64,000 nt of DNA from SLRI01 sp964576715 (GTDB lineage: Bacteria; Pseudomonadota; Alphaproteobacteria; Geminicoccales; Geminicoccaceae), in NCBI GenBank assembly GCA_964576715.1, contig CAZNWE010000003.1, positions 1-64,000 on the forward strand, read 5' to 3'. Under the pieces are notes generated by a model that saw only the letters and a list, made by a program, of their open reading frames with translations, had not been told where the DNA came from and ran no database searches. Numbering within the stretch: the stretch's first letter is position 1; every line of letters begins with the position of its first letter. Below are positions 28,272 through 36,908 of the stretch, piece after piece. Both the position numbers and the translations under genes were made by a program.

Positions 28272-28895
28272 GTGCGTGTTGTATTGGCGCTCTTGTCCGG
28301 GCTGATCGCCGGCGTGGCGATGGCCGACAGCAGTTTTGCGCCGGAGCGCCATTTCCCGATGGCCGACCCGGCGGCGGTCGATCCGGGCAGCGCCGAGCGC
28401 GCCTATGCTGCGGTGGTCGACGACATGGCGGCGCGCTTCGCCAGCTCCGGTGACCCAGCCGCCGTGGCTTATCGTGGTTGGTGGCGCGCCAATCGCTCGC
28501 CCTATATTTCGGCGACGCACGGCGCGCGCTATGTCAACAATTACGTCAACCGGCCGGCCTTGGTCTACGGCAGCCTGGCCCCCGGCGAGGCGATGCCGGT
28601 CGGCAGCATCATCGCCAAGGACGCCATCTCGATCGACGCCGGCGGCCGCGTCCTGCCCGGGCCGCTGGCACTGATGGAGAAGATGCCGGCCGGCTTCGCG
28701 CCCGAGGCCGGTGACTGGCGCTATGCGCTGATCATGCCGGACGGCAGCATCTTCGCCGACAGCAACGGCAGCAATCCCGGTGGCACCGCCTTTTGCGTCG
28801 CCTGCCATGCGACCCGGGCCAGCGTCGCCGATCATCTCTTCCACCTGCCGCCGGCCGTCGCCCGCGCACCAATTCACGGCACGCCGGCCGACTAG
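28272..28895 (+). CDS. Exported cytochrome P460-like haem protein
   Basis: 207 residues from GTG 28272 (GGAG seven bases upstream); a GTG at 28257 is the alternative. A cleavable signal peptide ends about residue 21 (AMADSS). A c-type haem site CVACH lies at 175-179 near the C-terminus, and the body (YGSLAPGEAMPVGSIIAKDAIS, GPLALMEKMPAGFAPEAGDW) has the cytochrome P460 layout, with the haem motif after the beta domain. P460 proteins oxidise hydroxylamine or detoxify NO species; many homologues are uncharacterised. No operon partner is visible. Confidence 0.85.
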   Translation: MRVVLALLSGLIAGVAMADSSFAPERHFPMADPAAVDPGSAERAYAAVVDDMAARFASSGDPAAVAYRGWWRANRSPYISATHGARYVNNYVNRPALVYGSLAPGEAMPVGSIIAKDAISIDAGGRVLPGPLALMEKMPAGFAPEAGDWRYALIMPDGSIFADSNGSNPGGTAFCVACHATRASVADHLFHLPPAVARAPIHGTPAD

Positions 28896-29412
28896 GCGCC
28901 CGCCCCGGCACGCCGCGGCCCAGGCTGAAGCGGTGATCTTCCCGGCGGCGTCGGGTGCGGCCGGGCCGGGGCTGCCGTCGATTGCGCGGCGCTAACCGCA
29001 GCTTGCACCGCGGCCTGCCGCTCGATCCACGACGTGGCGGCCGCGATGATCGACGTGTTCGGGCCTCCCGACGAGCGACGCCGTTTGCCGCCCGATCGCG
29101 TCACCAAGCACCCGTTCGACCGCCAGCGCCGGACCGGGCCAGGTGCCGGCGCCGATGCGGCACCGCCCGAGGCGACGCACGGCCGGCGGCGGCCTGGTCC
29201 GCGACGGTGCCAAGGCCCGCCGCCCCGGCGGCGAGCGGGACGATCCCGATCTCGTCATGGTCCGCGCCGGCGGCGACGGTGCCCGTCGCCGCAGCGCCTT
29301 CGCTGGTCGAGTGGGAACGCCTCGCCCGGTCGCCGCGGGCCGGCTCAGCGCGGCTGCGGGCGATTACGCGAGCTGAGGTCCGGAAAGTCGCCCGAGCGGG
29401 TCGCTCGGCGCG
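28896..29412. other. Degenerate sequence upstream of the IS remnant
   Basis: About 500 bases without a supported gene. Several overlapping open frames on both strands show none of the motif content of a real gene. It contains one copy of a 62 bp repeat at 29301-29362 that recurs near 39.1 kb. I read it as decayed insertion or boundary sequence of the island to the right. Confidence 0.4.
29301..29362 (+). repeat. Island-flanking repeat, left copy
   Basis: 62 bases that match 57 of 62 positions at 39094-39180, once a 25-base extra unit in the right copy is removed. Both copies have the same orientation and lie 9.8 kb apart, on either side of the polysaccharide genes. In one frame both copies read SLVE..RLARS.RAG.ARLRA. 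It contains an imperfect hairpin, so a dispersed REP-type element is an alternative to an island boundary repeat. Confidence 0.6.
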
Positions 29413-29765
29413 ACGGGCGGCCGCGCTCCCTTCGATCCGCTCATGCTGTTCAAGATCCTGGTGATCCAGGCGCAGAACGACCTCTTGGACGACCGGCTTT
29501 CCGTCATGCGCTGCCTCGGCCCGGGGCTGACGGACGAGGTTCCGGACGCGCAGACGATCTGGGCGTTCGATGTGCCGTCGCCTTCGGCCCGCGAGCGGCT
29601 GACCAAGCCTGGCGCGATCGAGACGCTGTCCGCCCGGTTCGATCACGCGATCCGGGATGCCGGATACCTCCCCACGTCGGGTCGTGGAAGCCAGCCTCGT
29701 TTCTGCCTCGCGGCAGCGCTACACCGCAGAGGAGACGACGGAGACCAAGGCCGGGGAAAGCTTCC
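29413..29765 (+). pseudogene. IS5-family transposase remnant, frameshifted and truncated
   Basis: Decayed N-terminal part of an IS5-type transposase. In the frame of the ATG at 29443 one reads PFDPLMLFKILVIQAQNDL, then DRLSVMRCLGPGLTDEVPDA, then TIWAFDVPSPSARERLTKPG, then a stretch ending FDHAIRDAGY. This is the family pattern in which FDPxxMFKxLVxQ precedes DRLSFMRFLGLxLxDxVPDxxTIW. After about 29657 the match continues in another frame (VVEASLVSASRQRYTAEE, cf. the usual xVDASLVPAPRQRN). The DDE catalytic core downstream is missing. The plus frame also runs on as an open but unrelated tail to 29829. No terminal inverted repeats were identified. Confidence 0.8.
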
Positions 29766-29910
29766 ACCGAATGAGCATAGTCGGCTTTTCGGGAGACCGG
29801 CTCGCCCCTATAATGCGACGCGGGAGTAATAGTGGTCCGCGCGGTTGGCGCGAACGAAACCTGACCAAACCGTGCTCGAGTTGTCGAATTGCTTTGACGC
29901 TGGGCTTGCC

Positions 29911-30873
29911 ATGGAGATTGCGGAGATGGAGGACGGTCGCTCGTTCGATGCGTCGGTCGTGGTGGTGATCGACTACAAGGCCGGTGGGGCGGCGAGCTGG
30001 AAGGAGCTGCGGCTGACGCTCAAGGCCCTGGCCGAGCAGGATTTCGACGGGCGAATAGATTTCCTCCTGGTCGAGCCGCGCGCCACGCAGAACAGTGTGC
30101 CGGACGACCTGGCGCAGAGCCTGCCGAGCCTGCGCATCGTCTACACCGACGGCACGACATCCTATGACCTGAAAAATGCCGGCGTCGAGGCGGCACTCGC
30201 CGACTTCGTCGTCATTCTCGATGCCGATTGCGTGCCGCACAAGGGCTGGCTGCGCGCCGCCGTGACCCATCATCGGGCGCATCCCGAGGCGGCGGTGATC
30301 AGCGGCAAGACGCTCTACCGCGCCGAGGGGCTGCTGCCGCGGGTCTTCGCGCTGATCGATCGAAGCTACGTCGATTGCGGCGGCGCCGGAGTCACGCGGA
30401 CCATCTCCAACAACAACGCGGCGTTCCGCAAGGATGCCATGCTGGCCTTTCCCTTGCGCAACGAGCTCGGCCCGTTCGGCTCCAAGCAGCAATCGGAGGA
30501 GATGAACGCCGCCGGGCTGGAGCTGCGCTTCGAGCCTGAGATGATCGCCTATCACGGCTATGGTGGCTGGCCGATGCAGAAGCACGCCCGGCACTACACC
30601 GGCTTCTCGATGACCCGGCACCGCCAGCTGCACGCCGATGCCACCCATGCCTGGATGTTCAAGCTCGGCTATCTGGGACTGCCGTTGATCTTCTTGATGT
30701 CGATCGCCGGCACCTGGAAGAACTGCCTGAAGCGTGCCTCGAACTATGGCATTCGCTGGTTCGAAGTGCCGGTGGCGATGCTGATCGCCATTCGGGTGCA
30801 TCTGATGGAGCTCTCCGGCATCAAGCTGGCGCTGCAGAATGGTGAGCTGTCGGGCGACGGTGCATTTCGTTGA
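29911..30873 (+). CDS. Family 2-type glycosyltransferase
   Basis: About 320 residues. GT-A fold: VVVVIDYKAGG near the start, then FVVILDADCVPHKGW with the DxD metal-binding motif, GKTLYRAEG, and an acceptor region SNNNAAFRKDAML. Two hydrophobic segments near the C-terminus (LGYLGLPLIFLMSI and VPVAMLIAIRV) suggest membrane association. First gene of a plus-strand trio with overlapping ends. The start is uncertain: TTG 29845 or ATG 29911; I chose the ATG, although neither has a clear ribosome binding site. Probably adds a sugar to an exopolysaccharide or lipid-linked glycan. Confidence 0.85.
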   Translation: MEIAEMEDGRSFDASVVVVIDYKAGGAASWKELRLTLKALAEQDFDGRIDFLLVEPRATQNSVPDDLAQSLPSLRIVYTDGTTSYDLKNAGVEAALADFVVILDADCVPHKGWLRAAVTHHRAHPEAAVISGKTLYRAEGLLPRVFALIDRSYVDCGGAGVTRTISNNNAAFRKDAMLAFPLRNELGPFGSKQQSEEMNAAGLELRFEPEMIAYHGYGGWPMQKHARHYTGFSMTRHRQLHADATHAWMFKLGYLGLPLIFLMSIAGTWKNCLKRASNYGIRWFEVPVAMLIAIRVHLMELSGIKLALQNGELSGDGAFR

Positions 30874-31931
30874 CCACAACTGCTGCCGACCCGTCGCCGC
30901 CCGTGCGGGTGCTGGCCTGGCCGGCCTTTGCCAAGGCAGACGCCAACCCGCACGCCGCACTGCTCGCCGCTGAGCTGCAGGCGCTCGGGGTGGCGATCGG
31001 CGATTGGACGCCATGGCGCGCCTTGGTCAAGCCGGGTCCACTCTGGCATATCCATCTGCCGGAAATAGTGCTCTATCGCCGCTCCACCCTCCTGGCGCTG
31101 GGCGAGACGGCGGCTTTCCTGTCGCTGCTCTGGCTGGCCCGGTGGCGTGGCACACGGGTCGTCTGGACCATCCACGATCTCGGCTCCAACGATCGCTGGC
31201 ATCCCAGGCTCGAGGCCTGGTACTGGCGCCGCTACACGGTACAGGTCGACGCCGTCATTTGCCTGAGCCGAGAGGCCCTGCGTCTGGCCCGGCTGCGCTT
31301 TCCGGCCCTGGGTCGGCTGCCCGGCCATGTCGTGCCGCACGGTCATTATCGCGACAGCTATCCCAACACGCTGACGCAAAGCGAGGCCAGAGCGCGGCTC
31401 GATCTCGATGCGAAGACACCCGTGCTGCTCCATTTCGGACTGTTGCGACCGTACAAGAACGTCCCGCACTTGATTGCGACCTTCGCCGAGGCGGCGCTGC
31501 CGGAAGCCGTCCTCCTGATCGCCGGCAAGCCCTTCGACCGGCAGATCCAAAGGGAGGTCGAGCGCGCCGCGGCGAATGTCCCGGGCGTTCGCCTGGAGCT
31601 GCGGTACATCGCGCCGGAAGAGGTGCAGCTCTTTCTGCTCGCCGCCGATCTGGTGGTGCTGCCCTATCAGCGCATCCTCAACTCGGGCGCCACACTGCTG
31701 GCGCTCAGCTTTGCCCGGCCGGTCCTGGTGCCGGACAAGGGCTCGATGGTCGAGCATCAGGAAGACTTCGGCGACCAATGGATCCGGCTGTACGAGGACG
31801 AGCTGAGCGCCGACGACCTGCGCGCCGCGCTCGCCTGGGCGCGGACCGGGCAGCGCGGCCAGCCGGCTATCGACCATCTCGTCTGGCGCGATCTCGCGCG
31901 CCAGACGAAGCTGATCTACGAGGGCCTTTGA
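30870..31931 (+). CDS. GT4-like glycosyltransferase
   Basis: 353 residues. GT-B fold: the N-terminal domain has TIHDLGSNDRWHPRLE, and the donor domain has LLHFGLLRPYKNVPHLI, LRYIAPEEVQLFLLAADLVV and LPYQRILNSGATLLALSFA, matching group 1 glycosyltransferases. It starts with TTG at 30870, overlapping the upstream TGA (TTGA), and ends in a second TTGA overlap with the next gene, so the three genes are translationally coupled. The sugar cannot be predicted. Confidence 0.85.
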   Translation: MTTTAADPSPPVRVLAWPAFAKADANPHAALLAAELQALGVAIGDWTPWRALVKPGPLWHIHLPEIVLYRRSTLLALGETAAFLSLLWLARWRGTRVVWTIHDLGSNDRWHPRLEAWYWRRYTVQVDAVICLSREALRLARLRFPALGRLPGHVVPHGHYRDSYPNTLTQSEARARLDLDAKTPVLLHFGLLRPYKNVPHLIATFAEAALPEAVLLIAGKPFDRQIQREVERAAANVPGVRLELRYIAPEEVQLFLLAADLVVLPYQRILNSGATLLALSFARPVLVPDKGSMVEHQEDFGDQWIRLYEDELSADDLRAALAWARTGQRGQPAIDHLVWRDLARQTKLIYEGL

Positions 31932-32578
31932 AAAGAGAAAAACTCTACCCGCCCTACCTCTGGCGGTATCTGGTCCAGCAGGCCTTCCAGCAGCGCCATC
32001 CGCAGGCGCCGGTCATGGTGGCCAACGCGGTGCTGGTGCTCGATGCCTGGCTCAAGCCCACCGATCGCGGCCTGGAATGGGGCTCCGGGCGGAGCAGTAC
32101 CTGGCTTGCCGAGCGGGTCGAGCATCTGGTCACGGTCGAGCATGACAGCACCTGGCACGCCAAGGTCGCGGCCGACATCGCCGCGCGCGGGTTGGCACAA
32201 AAGGTCGATTACCGGCTGATCGCGGCCGACGGCGACCAGCTCGACGAGCCTCCCGACCATCCCTATGCGCGGGTTGCCGATAGTTTCGCCGATGCGTCGC
32301 TCGATTTCGTCGTGGTCGACGGGCAGATGCGCCTGCGCTGCATCGAGCGGGCGATCGACAAGGTCAAGCCGGGCGGGCTCCTCGTGCTCGACGGCGCCAA
32401 TCGCTATCTGCCCAACAAGTTCGAGGGCCGCCACTCGACCATCATGATCAACCGTGACGAGCCGCTCAATGAAGAATGGCGCGCCGTGGCGGAGCGTTTG
32501 CGGCCGTGGCGCGCGCTGCACACCTCCGACGGGCTCTGGGACACGCGCTTTTGGGTCAGGCCGCAGCCGAACCCCTGA
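31928..32578 (+). CDS. Class I SAM-dependent methyltransferase-like protein
   Basis: 216 residues from TTG 31928 (TTGA overlap with the glycosyltransferase). The SAM-binding motif is LEWGSGRSSTWLAE followed by VTVEHDSTWHAKV (acidic loop). Then FVVVDGQMRLRCIERAIDKV and LLVLDGANRY match motifs II and III. Such proteins in glycan clusters methylate sugars or act on the sugar carrier; some lack activity. The last 23 bases overlap the 3' end of the convergent glycosyltransferase gene. Confidence 0.78.
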   Translation: MKREKLYPPYLWRYLVQQAFQQRHPQAPVMVANAVLVLDAWLKPTDRGLEWGSGRSSTWLAERVEHLVTVEHDSTWHAKVAADIAARGLAQKVDYRLIAADGDQLDEPPDHPYARVADSFADASLDFVVVDGQMRLRCIERAIDKVKPGGLLVLDGANRYLPNKFEGRHSTIMINRDEPLNEEWRAVAERLRPWRALHTSDGLWDTRFWVRPQPNP

Positions 32579-33662
32579 GGTTCTCGAAGTGCGCGCTGAT
32601 GGCTTCCACCTGCCGCTCAATTCTAAACTGTTGCGCAAAGCGACGGCCGGCCTCGCCCATCCTTCTCGACAGCTCAGGGTCGTCGAGCAGCGTCAGGATC
32701 GCCGTCGTCAAGGCCTCGAGATCGCCTGTTGGCACGAGAATGCCGGTCTCGCCGTGCCGCACGCTTTCGACCATGCCCCCGCTCGCAAATGCAACGCATG
32801 GACGGCCCGCCGCCGCCGCCTCGAGGGTGACGAGAGAAAAGCCCTCCGGCACCATCGACGGGACGACAACCAACGTCGCTGTCCGGATCAGCGCCGCGAC
32901 GTCTCGGCGCGGGCCGAGAAGACGGACCGACTGCTGCAGTCCAGCACTGGTGACGCGGTCGCGCAAAGCCGGCAAATCCACACCATCACCGATAACGGTC
33001 AAAACGGCTCTCGGGTGGTGCGCCAATATCCGCGGCATGGCGCGGATCATCAGATGCTGGCCTTTCTCGGCGAGGACGACGCGGCCGACCATGGCAATCT
33101 CTGGCCCTCCGCTGGCGCCGGTTGCCACTGCGTCCTCGAAATGGGCCGGGGAGATCGCGGGGTGGATCACCTCGATCTGGGCGGCGGGCAGGCCGTACCG
33201 CCGAGCGAGCCACGCCCTGCCGACGTTCGACAAGGTGATGGCGCGGTCCCGCCGCCGCATGGCCATCCGTTGTGCTAGGTAGGTCAACAAGCCGATGTGC
33301 CGAACGGGCATCATGTGATTGAAGTAATGGCTGGCGGGCAGGCTGAACCACCGCCCCGCTAGACTGCCCCAAATCTGGCTCTTCGGGCCAGAAAGGAACA
33401 ACTGCTCGACCCTTGCGGTGCGAACCCTGGCGAAGATCTGGTGCTTGTGGTCCAGATGCAGCAGCCTTATGCCGGCAGCTTCGAAAGCAGCACTCTCGGC
33501 GGTCCGTGGCCCGAGAACAATGAGCTCGAGGTCGATGCGTCGTCGGTCGAGCCGCTCGAACACGCGGCGCAGCTCATCGGTGCCGCCCGATGGCTGCAGA
33601 TGATCGCGCACGCATGCGACCCGCACGACAGCGTCGTCGCGTGGCCTCCGGCTGGTGTCCAT
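32556..33662 (-). CDS. GT4 family glycosyltransferase
   Basis: 368 residues from the ATG at 33662 (GGAGG 13 bases upstream, a long spacing; the open frame extends further, so the start is uncertain). GT-B fold: RVACVRDHLQPSGGTDELRR, IEVIHPAISPAHFE, AMVGRVVLAEKGQHLMIRAM, and the E-x7-E donor motif in VPSMVPEGFSLVTLEAAAAG. This is a canonical group 1 glycosyltransferase. It opposes the methyltransferase gene and overlaps its end by 23 bases. It is divergent from the FkbM gene. Confidence 0.9.
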   Translation of the reverse strand: MDTSRRPRDDAVVRVACVRDHLQPSGGTDELRRVFERLDRRRIDLELIVLGPRTAESAAFEAAGIRLLHLDHKHQIFARVRTARVEQLFLSGPKSQIWGSLAGRWFSLPASHYFNHMMPVRHIGLLTYLAQRMAMRRRDRAITLSNVGRAWLARRYGLPAAQIEVIHPAISPAHFEDAVATGASGGPEIAMVGRVVLAEKGQHLMIRAMPRILAHHPRAVLTVIGDGVDLPALRDRVTSAGLQQSVRLLGPRRDVAALIRTATLVVVPSMVPEGFSLVTLEAAAAGRPCVAFASGGMVESVRHGETGILVPTGDLEALTTAILTLLDDPELSRRMGEAGRRFAQQFRIERQVEAISAHFENLRGSAAA

Positions 33663-33779
33663 CGCCGACGAGCAACCTCCGGCATGCGCATCGATCAATG
33701 ACGCCTCCGCCTGCTGTTGGTCGATCCTCAATTGCTGTATCAAGGCTCAAACGCTCTATTTTGCCTGGGAAAAGTGCCG
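33663..33779. promoter_or_regulatory. Short divergent promoter region in the glycan island
   Basis: 117 bases between a minus-strand glycosyltransferase and a plus-strand FkbM gene; it is noticeably richer in A and T than its surroundings. A weak sigma-70-like pair is possible for the plus gene: TTGCTG at 33732-33737 and TCTATT at 33755-33760, with 17 bases between. This is suggestive only. Confidence 0.3.
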
Positions 33780-34532
33780 ATGGCCGCTAGCCTTGTCGAT
33801 GCGAAACTTTCCAAGCTGCGCACCTTTGTCGCCGATCGCCTGCTCGGCTTCAGGCCCTTTATCCAGGAGCTCGAAATTGCCGGCGAACGACAGCGTTTCT
33901 TCGTCGCCACCGCGCAGGCGGCCGACTGGTATCACCCGTTCAAGCAGAAGAACCGCCGCGAACTGGAGTGGCTGGTCGCCAACCTCGATCTCGACGGCCA
34001 GAGGATCATCGATGCCGGGGCTTTTCATGGGCTCTACACGACGACCTTCGCCCGCGCCGCGGGTGCCGGCGGCATCGTGGTCGCGGTCGATCCCGTGGCT
34101 TCCAATTGTGCGGTCATCGAGGCCAATTTGGCCATCAACGGGCTGCCGGTGCGGATCGAGAACTGCGCGATCAGCAACCAGGATGGCGAGGTGGCGTTCT
34201 CGCTCGACAGCTGCGGGCACATTGTCGAGAGCGGCGGCGTCAAGGTGGCCGCGAAGCGGCTGGCGACCGTCCTGCCGGACGCGACCGTCCTGAAGATCGA
34301 CATCGAGGGCGCCGAGTTCGCCGTCATTCCCGAGCAGATCGACGAGATGACCGAGGCGCGTACCTGGGTCATCGAGATTCACCCCGGGATGGGCGGCGAT
34401 CCTGCCGTCGTCACCGGCGCCTTTCGTGATCGAGGCTACGACCTGTGGTGGGCCGAGCCCACGAGCGAGACGTTCCAGCCTTATCGCGGCGAGCCCTGGA
34501 CGGCACGTGCGACGCTGATAGCTCGACGCTGA
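33780..34532 (+). CDS. FkbM family methyltransferase
   Basis: 250 residues from ATG 33780; an in-frame TTG at 33717 would lengthen it by 21 residues. FkbM pattern: RIIDAGAFHGLYTTTFARAA (SAM site), VVAVDPVASNCAVIEANLAI, VLKIDIEGAEFAVI and a final WVIEIHPGM. These O-methyltransferases commonly cap or decorate sugars in surface polysaccharide clusters. The next genes on the opposite strand belong to the same functional group. Confidence 0.9.
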   Translation: MAASLVDAKLSKLRTFVADRLLGFRPFIQELEIAGERQRFFVATAQAADWYHPFKQKNRRELEWLVANLDLDGQRIIDAGAFHGLYTTTFARAAGAGGIVVAVDPVASNCAVIEANLAINGLPVRIENCAISNQDGEVAFSLDSCGHIVESGGVKVAAKRLATVLPDATVLKIDIEGAEFAVIPEQIDEMTEARTWVIEIHPGMGGDPAVVTGAFRDRGYDLWWAEPTSETFQPYRGEPWTARATLIARR

Positions 34533-34544
34533 TCGCGCAGGGCT

Positions 34545-35295
34545 CTAGGCGTAACGGATGCTCCCGGGCCGCACGAGCCACCGATGGGAAGTGATCGTCG
34601 CCGCGAGCAGGGCAACGGCCTTGCCTTCGAGGCTTTTGCCGATCAGGCCAGCGGCAGGTCGCCGGCGACGAGCAGCTCGCCGACGGCGTTCCCCTGCGCC
34701 CGACAAAAGGTAGGCGACAAACCAGCCCACCGACAACGCCGTGGACCCAGAAACAGACGAAATCTCGGCGACCTGATCCTCCAACCTGACCGTCGATGCA
34801 CGTGGCCTGGTTTTACGCCGCCCAACTGGCCCGAAATTGCTCCGCCGCCGGCCGTCAAGATCACGTCGCGGCGCGCCAGCACGCACGAGGTCGAGAAGGC
34901 GCCCACTGCCCGAATCTCGGGCAGCGGGGTGGCGACGGTTAGGCGGGCATAGCAGCGGATCATCGACCCCACGCCGTGGGTCTCGGCGCCGTCGAGCTGG
35001 CTGAGCTCGTTCTCGGGATAGAGCACGAGCCGCGGCACCGCGACCGCGAGGGCTCAATCCTCGAGGTGTCGCGCCAGCTTGGCGATGCAGGCCGGGGCCA
35101 GATAGACAGCCAGCGCATGGCCGCATCGGCGCAACCGAGTGTCTCAGGAACCGGTGGCGGTACACGGTACAGTTGTCGACGACGATCAGCGCGGCCGGGG
35201 CGGGGGGATCGGCTTTGCAGATGCTCGATTGCGGCAGCGATCTCGCCACCACCCTTGTGATCGACGATGATCGCCCTGATGTCCGAGCGGCTCAA
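34545..35295 (-). pseudogene. Glycosyltransferase (family 2-like), inactivated by several frameshifts
   Basis: Pieces of one GT2-type protein lie in three frames of the minus strand, in the right order. An N-terminus SDIRAIIVDHKGGGEIAAAI is in one frame. LIVVDNCTVYRH (the VVDN motif) is in a second. RLVLYPENELSQLDGAETHG and AVGAFSTSCVLARRDVILTAGG, which match a typical GT2 acceptor region, are in a third. A hydrophobic stretch with GSTALSVGWFVAYLL is back in the second frame near the end. No single frame encodes a full protein. The initial TTG at 35295 still overlaps the stop of the upstream gene (TTGA). Confidence 0.75.
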
Positions 35296-36905
35296 GCGTG
35301 CCGACCGGCGTTGGTCAACGCGCCGGCGAGATGATCGGCGAGCCGATGGGTGAGTGCGACGATGGTCAGTGTCGGATTGACGTAGCTGCCCGTCGGGAAC
35401 ACCGAGCTGCCGGCGACGAACAGGTTGGCGACGCCATGCACGCGCCCGTTCTCGTCGACGACGCCGGAGCGCGGATCGGGATGCATTCGGGTCGTTCCCA
35501 TATGGTGTCGCCCGCCCTCTATAGACGGCGGCCAGCCGGTTTCATTCAGCGACCAGTCATCGACCAGGTGACCGAGTTCCTGCCGTTCGAAGGCTTCGGC
35601 AAGCGTGCGGCGCAGCCGATCGAGCCCGCGCCGGTCACTATCGGAGACCCGCCAGTCGACCATTGCACAGGGCTGGCCCAACGCATCGGTCCGCTTGTCG
35701 AGCAGCACCCGGCTATCGGGCCGAGGGGTGGTTTCGACGACCGTCCGCAAGGCCAGTAGATGCCGCGGCCGGACAATCTCGCGCGCCCGCCTGGCGTAGG
35801 TGCGCAGCACGCCGCCGGCATTGCCGGCCATGGTCAGCAGGTCACGAGCGACGGCGACGTCGCGGGTCGAGCGGAACCGCCAGGCGTCGCGCAGCCGATT
35901 GCGGGCGCGATTGCCGGGGTTGTAGTAGTCCGCCGTGGTTTCCGACGCCAGGCGCCGGATGAAATAGGCCACACAGCCGCTCAGTGCTTCCTCTCGCTGT
36001 ACGGCCTCGGTCAGCGCGAAGCCGGTATGGAAGGTCTGCTCCCAGCCGACCCGCTTGAAGGTGCGGATCACGTGATGGCCGTCGCTGGCCCGGGCGTCGG
36101 AAGGCACCAGGTAGCCCGTCGTGATGTAGGGGTGGTCCATGAAGTAGCGGCCAACGAGGTCGTGCTGATTGCCGACACCGGCCGCGGCTATCGACCTCGA
36201 TGCCAGCATGAGGCGCGGGTTCTCGATCCCGCCGGCGGCGAGCACGAAAGCCCGGGCGCTGAACCACAGCGATCGGCCGTTCAGCGTGCGCACGGCAATG
36301 CCCCGCAGCTGCCGGGCATTCTCGTCCAGTTCGAGGGCTACCGCATTGGCGTGGAGGTAAACCCTCGCTCTCGGATCACGGCGCAGGGTCTCGCCGTGCG
36401 ACTTGCCGAAATCGGTCGGATATCCGAAGGCGAACTTGACCCGCCGCAACTCGGGGTGGGTCAGGGACAGAGCGTCATCCGGCAGCCTGTCCGAATCGCG
36501 CACGTCGAAATCGGTGAGATGGCAGGTTGCCGCCGCCCGCTCGTAGTGGGGCAGGAGCGAGGCCAAGTCGAACGGCCAGCCGCTATGGTCGATCCACGCC
36601 CTTCGCTCGAAATCCAGGCGCTCCATCATCCGGCATTGCGCCTCCCATTGCGTCGTCGAGCCGCCCCAGGTGCGGACGCGCGACTGAGTCAGGGGATAGT
36701 TGGGCAGGCCGATGTTGCGGCCGGCACAGAGCCGCTGGTTGGTGCTGTCGAAGCGCTCACCGCCGCTCTCGATCAACGCCACCTGCAGGCGCTGGCCGAC
36801 CAGATCGCACGCCAGAGCGATGCCCGCGGCACCGCCGCCGACAATGCAGACGTCACTTTCGATGGGGGAGGCCGGATCGATTTCGCGGGCGTCCAGGAAT
36901 GTCAT
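35292..36905 (-). CDS. GMC-type FAD-dependent oxidoreductase
   Basis: 537 residues. The FAD-binding dinucleotide fold VCIVGGGAAGIALACDL lies at about 19-35. SRVRTWGGSTTQWEAQCRM, FVLAAGGIENPRLML and the C-terminal HHMGTTRMH followed by GSSVFPTGSYVNPTLTIVAL are typical of glucose-methanol-choline oxidoreductases. The final His-containing region is the usual active-site side. In sugar clusters such enzymes oxidise a sugar or polyol hydroxyl. It starts three bases after the ABC transporter stop and continues by TTGA overlap into the broken glycosyltransferase. Confidence 0.88.
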   Translation of the reverse strand: MTFLDAREIDPASPIESDVCIVGGGAAGIALACDLVGQRLQVALIESGGERFDSTNQRLCAGRNIGLPNYPLTQSRVRTWGGSTTQWEAQCRMMERLDFERRAWIDHSGWPFDLASLLPHYERAAATCHLTDFDVRDSDRLPDDALSLTHPELRRVKFAFGYPTDFGKSHGETLRRDPRARVYLHANAVALELDENARQLRGIAVRTLNGRSLWFSARAFVLAAGGIENPRLMLASRSIAAAGVGNQHDLVGRYFMDHPYITTGYLVPSDARASDGHHVIRTFKRVGWEQTFHTGFALTEAVQREEALSGCVAYFIRRLASETTADYYNPGNRARNRLRDAWRFRSTRDVAVARDLLTMAGNAGGVLRTYARRAREIVRPRHLLALRTVVETTPRPDSRVLLDKRTDALGQPCAMVDWRVSDSDRRGLDRLRRTLAEAFERQELGHLVDDWSLNETGWPPSIEGGRHHMGTTRMHPDPRSGVVDENGRVHGVANLFVAGSSVFPTGSYVNPTLTIVALTHRLADHLAGALTNAGRHA

Positions 36906-36908
36906 TGC

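Noticed and set aside
28955..29464. Overlapping open frames on both strands before the IS remnant as real genes
   Set aside because: Arg/Pro-rich compositions typical of shadow frames, no start signals or family motifs.
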